Shown in pieces: positions 51,227 to 60,164 of a stretch of 64,000 nt of DNA. Source of the stretch: Haladaptatus sp. QDMS2 (GTDB lineage Archaea > Halobacteriota > Halobacteria > Halobacteriales > Halococcaceae). Under the pieces are notes generated by a model, which did not search any database, was not told the DNA's origin, and worked only from the letters and a program-made list of their open reading frames with translations. Positions within the stretch are counted from its first letter, which is position 1, and every line of letters begins with the position of its first letter. The stretch is taken from contig NZ_CP119792.1 in assembly GCF_029338295.1 (NCBI RefSeq), forward strand, positions 310,001-374,000, read 5' to 3'. A program made the position numbers and the translations under genes.

Positions 51227-53212
51227 CTACTCCCCGAAATCGAGCGTGGTCGTCGTCTCGCCCCGTAATTCGTCGCGGGTCTCACCGAACTCCGTGGTGC
51301 AAAATCGATTGTCGATGCGTGGGTAGTCCGCCAGACCGATTTCCCTGCCGTCGACCGTGAGCGGGCCGTCCCACGAGAATTCGACCGTTCCGACGGTCGG
51401 GGACTCGTAGGTTACGTTCGTGCCCGACCCCGCCACCGAACTCCCGGTGATTGCTTCGACGAATTCGTCGAACGAACCGTGTTCGGTGGCCGACCCGAGT
51501 TCGCACAGCCACGCCGTTTCGGTCCCGTCGGCGACGAGTTCGTAGGGCTCGTTGGTCGCCCCGGCATCGATGGGAAGCAGGTCGGTGACCGCCGGGTCCG
51601 GGTCGCGCCAGCGAGTCGGCGTGGTCGCGGCGATGGCGACGTACCCGTCGTCAGCGCGGCCGAACTGCCAGTCGTCGCCCGACACGAACTCGTCGAAGGC
51701 GTATCGCGGGACGAACGCGTGGGTGTACGGCGTCTCCGCGAAGGATGCGTCGAAGCCCGGAATGTCGGGCACCGGGTGGGGAGGCGTGCCGACGCGAAAT
51801 AGGCAGCAGAGGACGTTTTCGTATGCTGCTGCACGCGGGTGCAGGCCGTTTCCGCACCAGTAGCCGTCGGGGCCGACCGATTCGAGCGGCCCTTTCGGGT
51901 GGTTCGCGAACACAGGTGCCCGACCCGCGAGCGTCGCCTGCCAGACGTGCTGCTGGAAGCCGAACTTCCCCTTGCGGAAGTCCTGGGCGCAACTCAGCAT
52001 GTACTCGGGGCGACGAGAGGTGTACACGTCGGCTTGCGTCATGGCCGTGTTGTTCGGGTCGGGGTCGTAGTCTGGATGATTCGCGAAGGTCTCGTGGTAC
52101 GCCGCAGCCCCGGAAATTTCCGGCAGGCGCTTCTCGTATGTGGGTGAGACGCGGGCGAGCGCCGCGTCCACGACGTCCCGGTGGCCCATCGCGAGTGCGC
52201 CCCAGAAGAACAGTTGGTCCTCGCGCGAATCCGGGTCGAGGCCGTAGGCTGTGGCGTCCTCTACGTCGAGGCTGTGGCGTTCGCGCGTTTCGACCCTCGG
52301 TGTGAGTGCCGCTTCCTGGACGACCGGCGGGACGCGATAGTCGTCAGAAGCGAGGGCAACCGCTGCGAGGCTCAGCGATTGCTCGACCGTGCCCGCACCC
52401 CAACAGAGGTACTGAAGCGCACTCGTCGGTTCGCGCAGGGGGTCGAGGACGTACCGGGCGTAGGTTCGCCCATGCGTGCTCCCGAAAACGCCGCGATGGG
52501 AATTGCACGCCACGTCGAACAGGGTGAGGTCGATGAGCGTTCGACTCCGTTCGCGGAGGGCGGAGTCGGCCGCGAAGACAGCGAGGTTCGCGAGCGCGAC
52601 GAGGTCCTCGTCGTAGTAGGCGTTCGAGAGCCACTCGCTGAACCCGAATCTGGCCCGCCAGTCCAGCCAGCGGTCGATGGCGGTTCGTGCCCGGTCACGA
52701 TGCCACGACCCCGGCTTTCCCGTCACCGCGAAGGTCGTGTCTGGAAACAACTGGCCAGCGAGCAGTTCCGCCGTGTGAAACAGAATCTGGTGGTTCTCCG
52801 TGCTGAACCACATCTCCGTCGCCGCGTCGTCGAACCAGTAGACGAACCCGCAAACTGCCTCCTGAATGGCGGTGCGAAGTGCGGGCGAGAGACGCGGTGA
52901 GTCGGCGTACCGGTAAAGGAATCTGAGAAGCGCGTTCAGGCCGAAATCGGCGCAGTCGGCGCGTCGCTCCACCACCGAGAGCGTCGCCTCGATGTTCGAC
53001 TCGTCGACTGGCGGCGGGTCGTGACCCCGGCGGGCCAGTTCGAACTTCGGCAGTTCGAGATACGCCGCCGAGTGGTCGGGCACGTCAGAAATCGTGTGGT
53101 CTCCGGATTCGTGGGCGTAGAAGCGGAGCAGTCGCTTGCGGAGTGGCTCGGGGTCGACCGAATGTGGCGAAGGGGCCATCGGACACGAGAGACAACCGAT
53201 TCGGAGGGACAT
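51227..53212 (-). CDS. Large protein of unknown family, possibly alpha/alpha-toroid glycan enzyme
   Basis: The protein has 661 residues from the ATG at 53212, or 650 from 53179. I cannot place it in a named family. The N-terminal two thirds look helical and rich in aromatic residues (TENHQILFHTAELLAGQL near residue 130, SNAYYDEDLVALANLAV, STHGRTYARYVLDPL), and the last 200 residues look beta-rich. That layout is seen in polysaccharide lyases and glycoside hydrolases with an alpha/alpha toroid plus beta-sandwich. No signal peptide is evident, so it may act on imported oligosaccharides. It is divergent from the DegT aminotransferase gene. Confidence 0.7.
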   Translation of the reverse strand: MSLRIGCLSCPMAPSPHSVDPEPLRKRLLRFYAHESGDHTISDVPDHSAAYLELPKFELARRGHDPPPVDESNIEATLSVVERRADCADFGLNALLRFLYRYADSPRLSPALRTAIQEAVCGFVYWFDDAATEMWFSTENHQILFHTAELLAGQLFPDTTFAVTGKPGSWHRDRARTAIDRWLDWRARFGFSEWLSNAYYDEDLVALANLAVFAADSALRERSRTLIDLTLFDVACNSHRGVFGSTHGRTYARYVLDPLREPTSALQYLCWGAGTVEQSLSLAAVALASDDYRVPPVVQEAALTPRVETRERHSLDVEDATAYGLDPDSREDQLFFWGALAMGHRDVVDAALARVSPTYEKRLPEISGAAAYHETFANHPDYDPDPNNTAMTQADVYTSRRPEYMLSCAQDFRKGKFGFQQHVWQATLAGRAPVFANHPKGPLESVGPDGYWCGNGLHPRAAAYENVLCCLFRVGTPPHPVPDIPGFDASFAETPYTHAFVPRYAFDEFVSGDDWQFGRADDGYVAIAATTPTRWRDPDPAVTDLLPIDAGATNEPYELVADGTETAWLCELGSATEHGSFDEFVEAITGSSVAGSGTNVTYESPTVGTVEFSWDGPLTVDGREIGLADYPRIDNRFCTTEFGETRDELRGETTTTLDFGE

Positions 53213-53287
53213 AGTTCTGCCCCCGACAGGCGAGAGGTGTTACCACCGGACAAACGCTTAATACTTGGAGAAGAAACAGGTGAGGCG

Positions 53288-54517
53288 ATGAGCGAGTTAG
53301 CATTGCACGGTGGACCGAAGGCAGCCGACGCCCTCGAAATTCCGACGTGGCCCCAGACCCGTGAACAGGACAGAGAGAACGTACTCGACGCGCTCGAATC
53401 GGGCGCGTGGTGTCGCAACAACGGCAACGCCCAGTGGGTCGAACGATTCGAAGACGAGTGGGCCGAGTACCACGAGGCAGAACACGCCATCGCGGTGGCG
53501 AACGGGACTGTCGCGATTCAGGTCGCCCTCCGGATGTGCGACGTCCGGCCCGGCGACGAGGTGCTGTTGCCTCCGTACACCTTCATCGCGACGGGGAGCG
53601 CAATCACCGCCCTCGGCGCGGTGCCGAAGTTCGTGGACGTGGACCCGGAGACGTACAACGTGGACCCGGCGTCGGTCGAAGAGCAAATCACGGACAAGAC
53701 CGTCGGCATGGTCGGCGTCCACATCGCTGGCTACCCGATGAATTTCGACGAACTACTTCCCGTCCTCGACGAACACGACCTGTTTCTCGTCGAGGACGCG
53801 GCCCACGCCCAGGGCACCGAGTGGCGCGGCAAGAAAATCGGAACCTTCGGCGACGTCGGGACGTTTTCGTTCCAGGAGACGAAATCCCTCTCCGCCGGCG
53901 AGGGCGGCGTCGTCATCACCGACGACGAACTGCTCGCAGAGCGCGGCCACCTGATTCACAACATCGGCCGCGTGAGCGGGAAGGCGTACCGCCACTACGA
54001 ACTTGCGGGCAACTGTCGCATGACCGAATTCCAGGGGGCGTTGCTCTGCTCGCAACTCGAACAGCTCGAAGCGCAGAACGAAACGCGCAGGGAGAACGAG
54101 CGCATCCTCCGCGAGGAACTCGAGACCATAGACGGCGTCTCGGCGAAACCCGACGACGACCGCATCACCGCACGGGGCTACTGTCTGTTCGACCTCAAGT
54201 ACGACCCGGCTGCCTTCGGCGGCCTCTCGCGCGACGATTTCCTCGAAGCACTCAACGCCGAGGGCGTTCCGGGGGGCACTGGCTACACCTACCCGATGTA
54301 CAAGCAGCCGACGTTCTCGCGGGAGAAGGTGAAGGCGCTCGTGCCGGACGACGTCGACGTGCCCGCGTATCGCAGTCTCCATCTGCCGGGCGTCGAGGAA
54401 GTCGTCGCCACGAACATCACCTTCTCGCACGTGATATTGCTGGCGGAACCGGAGGGGATTCGGGCCATCGGCGACGCCATCCGAAAGATTCAGCGCAACG
54501 TCGACGAGCTGCTGTAA
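53288..54517 (+). CDS. DegT/DnrJ/EryC1/StrS family aminotransferase
   Basis: This PLP-dependent sugar aminotransferase has 409 residues. The internal aldimine lysine is Lys199 in FSFQETKSLSAGEGG, and ANGTVAIQVALR, PPYTFIATGSAI and VEDAAHAQGTEW are diagnostic. The N-terminal ALHGGPKAAD with TWPQ resembles scyllo-inosose aminotransferases. In a degradative locus it may remove an amino group from an amino-cyclitol or amino-sugar, or make one for a surface glycan. The CTTAATAC element at about 53258-53265 is spaced for a leaderless ATG at 53288. It converges with the acetyltransferase gene. Confidence 0.92.
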   Translation: MSELALHGGPKAADALEIPTWPQTREQDRENVLDALESGAWCRNNGNAQWVERFEDEWAEYHEAEHAIAVANGTVAIQVALRMCDVRPGDEVLLPPYTFIATGSAITALGAVPKFVDVDPETYNVDPASVEEQITDKTVGMVGVHIAGYPMNFDELLPVLDEHDLFLVEDAAHAQGTEWRGKKIGTFGDVGTFSFQETKSLSAGEGGVVITDDELLAERGHLIHNIGRVSGKAYRHYELAGNCRMTEFQGALLCSQLEQLEAQNETRRENERILREELETIDGVSAKPDDDRITARGYCLFDLKYDPAAFGGLSRDDFLEALNAEGVPGGTGYTYPMYKQPTFSREKVKALVPDDVDVPAYRSLHLPGVEEVVATNITFSHVILLAEPEGIRAIGDAIRKIQRNVDELL

Positions 54518-54544
54518 GTCCCGAGTCGTCTCCTATCGACCGAC

Positions 54545-55528
54545 TCAAAGCGTCGCTCGATAGGAGACGAACTCGATGTCCGGTTCGAAGCCGAGTTGGG
54601 CGTAGTATCCCCGCAATCCGTCGGCCACCCCGTCGATGACCATGTGCTGGTAGCCCCGCTCGCGGAAGGCCGCCATCACGTTCGCGATGAGGAGGAGTCC
54701 GTGGCCCTCGCGCCGACGCGATTCAGCGACACCGATTGGCCCCAGCCCGCAGGTCCGTGGGCCCCACTTTTCGACCCAGTTGAGGCACGCAGAGAGGACC
54801 GGCGAGTCTGCCGTGCCGGTGCGTGCGAACGCCACGACTTCGCCCTCGTCTCTCACGACCCAGTAGTCGTCCACGCCTCCGGGGTGAGTGCAGTTTGCCT
54901 CGACCTGAAACTGCCAGCGACCGGGGAACTCGCGTGCCATAAAGTCGTGGAGGGCCGGCTCCGTCGCCGGCTCGACAGGTCCGACGTCGACGCTCGCGGA
55001 CGGCGAGCGGTGCTCGCTGAGTCGCTCGTCTGTCCCTGGTGCGCGCAGGTCGCAGTAGAGGTCGGCGACTGTCCCGCCGGCCTCGAAGTCGACGGCTTCG
55101 AGCAGGTCCGCGTAGTGGTCGTGGACAGGTCGCGGCAACGCAGGCATGAACTTGCGGATGTCGCTCCCGAGGATGACGGTGGTGACGCCCCGGTCACGCA
55201 GGTGGGAGAGCGCGGTTTCGAGCAGGTCAGCGCCGTCGTCAGCCACGTCGCAGGCGACGGGGTCGAGCGCGAACAGACTGAGCCACCCCGTCGTCGCGTC
55301 CTCGTATCCGGGGACGGGCCGTGAGAGATGTTTCGTGATGGCAAAACCAACCGGGGCGTCGCCGGATTCGGGGACAACGCCCCAGACGGTCACGGAGACG
55401 CCGGGCGCGGGCACGAAAATTCGCTGTGCGGCGAGTCTGCGGGCGAACGGAACGGATGGGTGAATCGCGTTCCAGCGGTCGATACAGTCGAGAATCGTCC
55501 GTCTGGTGGTGAGTCGCGTTATCTCCAT
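54545..55528 (-). CDS. Tandem GNAT acetyltransferase
   Basis: This protein of 327 residues is built like two GNAT domains. The second (about 190-327) is the better conserved, with LGPIGVAESRRREGHGLLLIANVMAAF carrying the acetyl-CoA loop and YYAQLGFEPDIEFVSYRA at the end. The first (about 1-175) keeps the fold outline (GWLSLFALDP, LLETALSHLRDRGVTTVIL) but a weaker cofactor loop. It could acetylate an amino sugar made or consumed by the neighbouring DegT enzyme, which is inference from position. The ATG at 55528 has a CTTTACACC element about 27 bases upstream. Confidence 0.82.
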   Translation of the reverse strand: MEITRLTTRRTILDCIDRWNAIHPSVPFARRLAAQRIFVPAPGVSVTVWGVVPESGDAPVGFAITKHLSRPVPGYEDATTGWLSLFALDPVACDVADDGADLLETALSHLRDRGVTTVILGSDIRKFMPALPRPVHDHYADLLEAVDFEAGGTVADLYCDLRAPGTDERLSEHRSPSASVDVGPVEPATEPALHDFMAREFPGRWQFQVEANCTHPGGVDDYWVVRDEGEVVAFARTGTADSPVLSACLNWVEKWGPRTCGLGPIGVAESRRREGHGLLLIANVMAAFRERGYQHMVIDGVADGLRGYYAQLGFEPDIEFVSYRATL

Positions 55529-55653
55529 TCGAAAAGCCACAGCGCGCGGTGTAAAGAGCGTTACCCCGGTGGAGGGCGAAGGGGTGTTGAGTGAGGGCCG
55601 AAGCGGGTTTTCAGTGGAGTGCCGAAGCGAATTTTCGCGAAGTCGGTGCGAGG

Positions 55654-57102
55654 CTACTGGTAGATTGACTCGACGCGCCAGTTTTCGATCGGCGTGAAGC
55701 GAGTCGCGGAGAGGTCAACGTCGTGGCCGAAGGGTGCGGCGAGTACCGAGTCGATGCGGATGCGACCATCGCGGATGTCGAGGGTCGGGAAGCCGTCTTC
55801 GTGGCGGCGATAGAGGTCGTCGTGTGCATCGAGGACGTTGTCCTGAACCTCCGTTGGAAGCATGCTCAACCCTCGGTAATAATGGTGTCCATTGCGCTCT
55901 ACGTGGTCCATCCCGAGCGTCGCCATCACGGCGAGGTCCTCCTGTAGTTCGACGGGACCGAGCGTCGTGAGGTCCTCGCCGCTCATCAGATACTCGCGGT
56001 TGCCGTCGGTGCGTCGCCGGTGTTCGATGAGACAGCGATTCGCGATGCCCTTGAACACGCCCTTGCAGTTTTTGTGACTCGTTCCCGCGTAGCCACAGTC
56101 GAGCGCCGTCGCGAGACTGGTGACGTGGTCGTCGGATTCGTCGATGATGACCGGCGGGTGGTCTGCCCACTCGGCGAACACCCGTCGCGTCTCGTCGCTA
56201 AAGGCCTCGTCGCGCGAGAGTGGTTGTTCGACGTAGAGCAAGTTGTCGAGGAACGAATCGAGGTTTGCATCTGCTTGCATCGTCTCCCACTGCTCGCGAA
56301 ATTCACCCACACTTCCGTATTGTTCGTTCGCGTCGAGCGTGAAGGCGTAGTGTGAGAGCGAGCTGTCGGAGAGAAGCGTGTGAATCCGTCGAAGGCGGTC
56401 TGCATCGCCCTCGTCCGCGGCGAGTTTAATCTTGAAGTGGGCGACGCCCTGTTGTTCGACGTACTCGGAGAGGGTCTGTGGAAGGCCATCGTCGAGGCGG
56501 TCGGCTGGTTCGACGTCGGCGGGGACAAGCGGGTCGCTCAAACCGACGGTGTGGCGGACGGCAATCGACCGGGTGGGTGAGTCGGGCAAGAGGTCGGTCG
56601 GTTCCACCCCGTCGAGGTCGTCGTAGATTCGCCCGAGGTCGATGCCGAGTGTGTTCTCGTGAACGGCATCGGGAAAGGCGGTGTCGGTGGCTCGACAGAA
56701 CGCGTCGATGAGTGCCTGTTCGACCAGGCTCACTCCGTAACTCCAGAGCAATGGCGGGTGAGGGGTGTCCGCCGCCCAGTCACCGACGGCGTCGTAGAGC
56801 GACCACCACGCGTCGAAGACTGTCGGTTCTGCGTCCGCAGATTCCGCATGGTCACAGGCGGCCTCGAAGACGGTTACCATGTCAGCGACGCCTTCTTCCA
56901 TACCCATGTCGGGATTCTTGTGGAACCACATCGGCGCGAGGGCACCCATGCTCAGGCCGGTTTCGCGCACACCGTCTACGTCGGCGGTGAGTTCGAGCAG
57001 TATCTGTGGCCCCTCCGCGACGTGGACGTTCCCAAAGTGAAACGTCATCCGTCGCGTCATGTTCAGGACATACAGGTTCGTATCCGTGATGGAGACTCCC
57101 AT
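55654..57102 (-). CDS. Enolase-superfamily (mandelate racemase/muconate-lactonizing-like) enzyme
   Basis: This protein of 482 residues is longer than typical members (about 360-430). The Lys-x-Lys acid/base motif is FKIKL (Lys224, Lys226). Metal ligands follow as Asp257 in LDANEQY, Glu292 in YVEQPL and Asp321 in IIDESDD, and Lys344 in TSHKNCKGVF is the opposite-face base. Sugar-acid dehydratases and epimerases are the usual functions, so dehydration of an aldonate or uronate to a 2-keto-3-deoxy acid is plausible and would follow the dehydrogenases. A TTTATACC element about 27 bases upstream supports the ATG. Confidence 0.85.
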   Translation of the reverse strand: MGVSITDTNLYVLNMTRRMTFHFGNVHVAEGPQILLELTADVDGVRETGLSMGALAPMWFHKNPDMGMEEGVADMVTVFEAACDHAESADAEPTVFDAWWSLYDAVGDWAADTPHPPLLWSYGVSLVEQALIDAFCRATDTAFPDAVHENTLGIDLGRIYDDLDGVEPTDLLPDSPTRSIAVRHTVGLSDPLVPADVEPADRLDDGLPQTLSEYVEQQGVAHFKIKLAADEGDADRLRRIHTLLSDSSLSHYAFTLDANEQYGSVGEFREQWETMQADANLDSFLDNLLYVEQPLSRDEAFSDETRRVFAEWADHPPVIIDESDDHVTSLATALDCGYAGTSHKNCKGVFKGIANRCLIEHRRRTDGNREYLMSGEDLTTLGPVELQEDLAVMATLGMDHVERNGHHYYRGLSMLPTEVQDNVLDAHDDLYRRHEDGFPTLDIRDGRIRIDSVLAAPFGHDVDLSATRFTPIENWRVESIYQ

Positions 57103-57253
57103 ACCTGCACCTCACCTCGCGCCGGTATAAATGTCCCTCATCCTGGAGGTTCTGGAGGCACTCGCGTCCACAGCATGTCGCAGTGACCACCCGACCACGC
57201 CCCCGTGTGTGACCGGGCGACACACTTAGTTAGGTACAGCCGTTTGGTAAGGT

Positions 57254-58096
57254 GTGATAGATATCGCCCCGCTCTCTCCGAGTGACGTAGACCAGGCCCT
57301 CCGCCTCTCGACGCAGGCGGGGTGGAATCAAACCGCGGCCGACTGGAACCGCGTTCTCTCGTTCGACCCAGACGGCTGTTTCGGCGGGTGGGTGGACGAC
57401 GAACTCGTGGCGACGACGTGCGTGGCCACGTACGACGACGCGGTGCGCTGGGTCGGCATGGTACTCGTGGACGAAGCTCACCGCCGGCAGGGCTACGGGA
57501 CGGCCCTGTTTGAACGGGGATTAACCTACGCCACCGACCGGGAAGACGTGGCTATCGGCCTCGACGCCACCGAGTACGGAGCGCCACTGTATCGCGAGTT
57601 CGGATTTCGCAGCGAGACCCCAATCGAACGCTGGACGGGGCTGCTCGCTCCGGTTTCGACGTCGCTCGACGCCGCAGTCGTCCAACCACAGTACGTCGAA
57701 GCGCTCTGCAAACTCGACCGCGAAACCCTCGGCGTGGACCGCTCTGCGCTGTTGACCCGCCTGCTCTCCGAGGTGGGAACTACGGCCATCGGCGTCCGCG
57801 ATGGTGAGGACCTCCGTGCGTACGCGGTGGTTCGGCCGGGACTCGAACGCCCACAGGTCGGCCCCATCGTCGCCCACAGCGGCCCCGAACTGTCGGCGCT
57901 CCTCAACCGAATCGAAGACATGCTCACAGACCCCCGCGTCATCGTAGACGCGCTGCCGACCGACGATACTGTGGACCGACTTCGTGAACACGGCCTTCGC
58001 CGGAAACGGAGTCTCGTCCGGATGACACACGAGTCGGCCGACCCGCTGTTGGCCGCGCCGTCGGTTCGCGCAGCCGTCGGCTTCGCCTGGGGCTAG
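57254..58096 (+). CDS. GNAT family acetyltransferase with C-terminal GNAT-like domain
   Basis: This protein of 280 residues has an N-terminal GNAT domain (1-130). VGMVLVDEAHRRQGYGTALFERGL is the acetyl-CoA loop and GAPLYREFGFRSETPIERW the domain end. A second domain (about 135-280) resembles the YitH/HolE-type C-terminal acetyltransferase half found in such proteins. The start is GTG at 57254, the only in-frame start close to a TTAGTTAG element about 27 bases upstream. It precedes the esterase gene by 46 bases. The acceptor is unknown. Confidence 0.82.
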   Translation: MIDIAPLSPSDVDQALRLSTQAGWNQTAADWNRVLSFDPDGCFGGWVDDELVATTCVATYDDAVRWVGMVLVDEAHRRQGYGTALFERGLTYATDREDVAIGLDATEYGAPLYREFGFRSETPIERWTGLLAPVSTSLDAAVVQPQYVEALCKLDRETLGVDRSALLTRLLSEVGTTAIGVRDGEDLRAYAVVRPGLERPQVGPIVAHSGPELSALLNRIEDMLTDPRVIVDALPTDDTVDRLREHGLRRKRSLVRMTHESADPLLAAPSVRAAVGFAWG

Positions 58097-58142
58097 CGGT
58101 CACACAAAGGTTTACTGCCCCGCTCCCCGTCGGTGCACGCAG

Positions 58143-60125
58143 ATGAACCGAACCTTTCTGCAGAACGTCGATGGGTTCTACGACGTCGAAGACCAGCTTC
58201 CGCAATACCTGCGGCGACTGGCCGCGACGCACTTCGAGCGAGCGAACCGCGAACGAGACGCGGTCGATTCGCGACGGGCAGCGCGGCGGCACGGGGAGAC
58301 GGCACGTGCCAACTTCTTCGACGCACTCGGCGGCCTGCCGACCGAACGCACGCCACTAAATCCGACGATAACCGACACGCTGGACCGTGACGGTTATCGC
58401 GTCGAACTGGTCGTGTTCGAGAGTCTCCCGGACGTCCACGTCACGGCGAACCTGTACCTCCCGGACGACGCCGACGAACCGGTCCCCGGTGTCCTGTTTT
58501 TCTGTGGTCACTCGGACGCCGGCAAGGCGGCCGCAGTCTACCAGAAGGCGTGTATCGAACTCGTTCAAAATGGGTTCGCGGTACTCGCCGTGGACCCAAT
58601 CGGGCAGGGCGAACGCCACCAGTTTTTCGACCCGGAGACCGGCGAGATTCCGCGCCGGAACGTCATCGAACACTCCTACCTCGGCCACCAGTGTATGCTC
58701 GCAGGGACGAACCTCGCGCGTTACTTCGTCTGGGACGCGATGCGAGCGATGGACTACTTGCGCGAGCGGCCCGAAGTCGACCCGGACCGCATCGGCGCGA
58801 CGGGCAACTCGGGAGGCGGGATGCAGACGGGTTACCTCATGCTCGCAGACGACCGCCTCGCTGCGGCCGCTCCCTGCTGTTTCGTCACCTCGAAAGAAGC
58901 CTACATGAAGACTGGTCAGGCCCAGGATGGCGAGCAAATCATCTGGCGAGCAATCGAACGCGGGCCGCGCTACGACGACTTCCTCACCGGATTCGCGCCG
59001 AAACCAGTGTGCATCGGTGCGTCGCAATCAGACTTCCTCTGTATCGAGGGTGCCCACCAGACCTACGAACGGGCGAAACGCGCCTACGAACTGTACGCTG
59101 CGCCCGCCGCTATCGATCTCGTCGTCTCGCCGACGACTCACGGCCTCGACCCAGTGCTCCGGGAGGCGGTCATCAACTGGTTCCAGTCGCACCTGCAGGG
59201 GATTGCGCCGGATTTCGAGGCTGGCGACCCGGAAACCGAAACTGAATCCGCGCTCACCTGCCTCGAATCGGGCGAGGTGAACGCCGCGTTTCCAGCGGAG
59301 CGACACGTCGTGAACCTCACGCGAGAATACCTCGACGGGAGTAATCCAACTGAACCGCGAGCGGTGGCCGACGCAGACGGAACGCCGATGCGCAAACTCG
59401 TGAGAGAGCGATTCGACTTAGACCGGATCGCACCACCACGCTTCCCCCGAGTCATCAAGACGGAAGACGACGGCGACCTCGTCTGGGAGAAAGTGTTCTT
59501 CAGGAGCGAATCCGACATCGTGACGACCGGCGTGCTGGTTCGCGACGAGCGGGTTTCCTCCGCAGAGAGCGTGCCAACCGTCGTCCTGTTGAATCGCGGA
59601 ACCGACGACCTCCCCGAGTACGAGCAGGCGGTCCGCACGCTCGCCACAGAGCGCGGGGCGGTGTTCGTCTTCGACGTCAGAGGGGAGGGCGGCGTCCGCG
59701 CTCGTGACGTAAACACACCGCTCGCAAACGGTGGAGAGTACTACGACACCCACGGAACGGCGTACAAACTCACGTCCGACGCGCTCATGTGTGGCACGTC
59801 GCTCGTGGCGCTCCGCGTCTTCGACGTGCTGCAAGCGGGCGATTACCTCGCAAACCGTTTCGGAACCGACAACCTCGGCGTCATCGGGGTCGGAACCGGC
59901 ACCTTCCACGCGCTGTACGCCGCCGTCGCAGACCAGCGATTCGGCACTGTCCTCGTCGAGGACGTCCCCACCTACTACGAACGGGCCACGAACCGAGAGG
60001 TTCCAATCGACCACGACCTGCTCCAGTTCGGCGTTGTGGGAGAACTGGACATTCCGCAGTTGCTCCCGGCACTCTCCGAGCGCGAGGTGACGGTTACGAA
60101 CATTTCGACAGACCACTTCGGCTAA
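58143..60125 (+). CDS. Two-domain alpha/beta hydrolase (acetylxylan esterase-like)
   Basis: This 660-residue protein has two consecutive alpha/beta-hydrolase domains. The first (about 85-375) has the nucleophile Ser223 in GATGNSGGGMQTGY, an oxyanion-region FFCGHSDAGKAA, the motif DPIGQGERHQFF and a His in SPTTHGLD, like CE7/CE15-type esterases. The second (about 415-660) keeps the fold but the elbow reads GVGTGTFHA, without Ser, so it is probably non-catalytic. No signal peptide is seen. It may remove acetyl or methyl esters from imported oligosaccharides. A GTTTACT element about 30 bases upstream fits the ATG. Confidence 0.85.
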   Translation: MNRTFLQNVDGFYDVEDQLPQYLRRLAATHFERANRERDAVDSRRAARRHGETARANFFDALGGLPTERTPLNPTITDTLDRDGYRVELVVFESLPDVHVTANLYLPDDADEPVPGVLFFCGHSDAGKAAAVYQKACIELVQNGFAVLAVDPIGQGERHQFFDPETGEIPRRNVIEHSYLGHQCMLAGTNLARYFVWDAMRAMDYLRERPEVDPDRIGATGNSGGGMQTGYLMLADDRLAAAAPCCFVTSKEAYMKTGQAQDGEQIIWRAIERGPRYDDFLTGFAPKPVCIGASQSDFLCIEGAHQTYERAKRAYELYAAPAAIDLVVSPTTHGLDPVLREAVINWFQSHLQGIAPDFEAGDPETETESALTCLESGEVNAAFPAERHVVNLTREYLDGSNPTEPRAVADADGTPMRKLVRERFDLDRIAPPRFPRVIKTEDDGDLVWEKVFFRSESDIVTTGVLVRDERVSSAESVPTVVLLNRGTDDLPEYEQAVRTLATERGAVFVFDVRGEGGVRARDVNTPLANGGEYYDTHGTAYKLTSDALMCGTSLVALRVFDVLQAGDYLANRFGTDNLGVIGVGTGTFHALYAAVADQRFGTVLVEDVPTYYERATNREVPIDHDLLQFGVVGELDIPQLLPALSEREVTVTNISTDHFG

Positions 60126-60152
60126 CTAGGCAACTGTTTTATCCCATGCGCG

Positions 60153-60158
60153 GGAGGT
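60153..60158 (+). promoter_or_regulatory. Shine-Dalgarno-like GGAGGT before the second isomerase
   Basis: GGAGGT lies 6 bases before the ATG at 60165 and selects this start over an out-of-frame ATG at 60146. Most genes in this window appear leaderless, so a good Shine-Dalgarno site is worth noting. Confidence 0.5.
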
Positions 60159-60164
60159 ACACCC

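Noticed and set aside
53085-53303. Small minus-strand ORF beginning just before the DegT gene
   Set aside because: Out of frame with the 661-residue protein, no motif, and explained as noise in the divergent promoter region.
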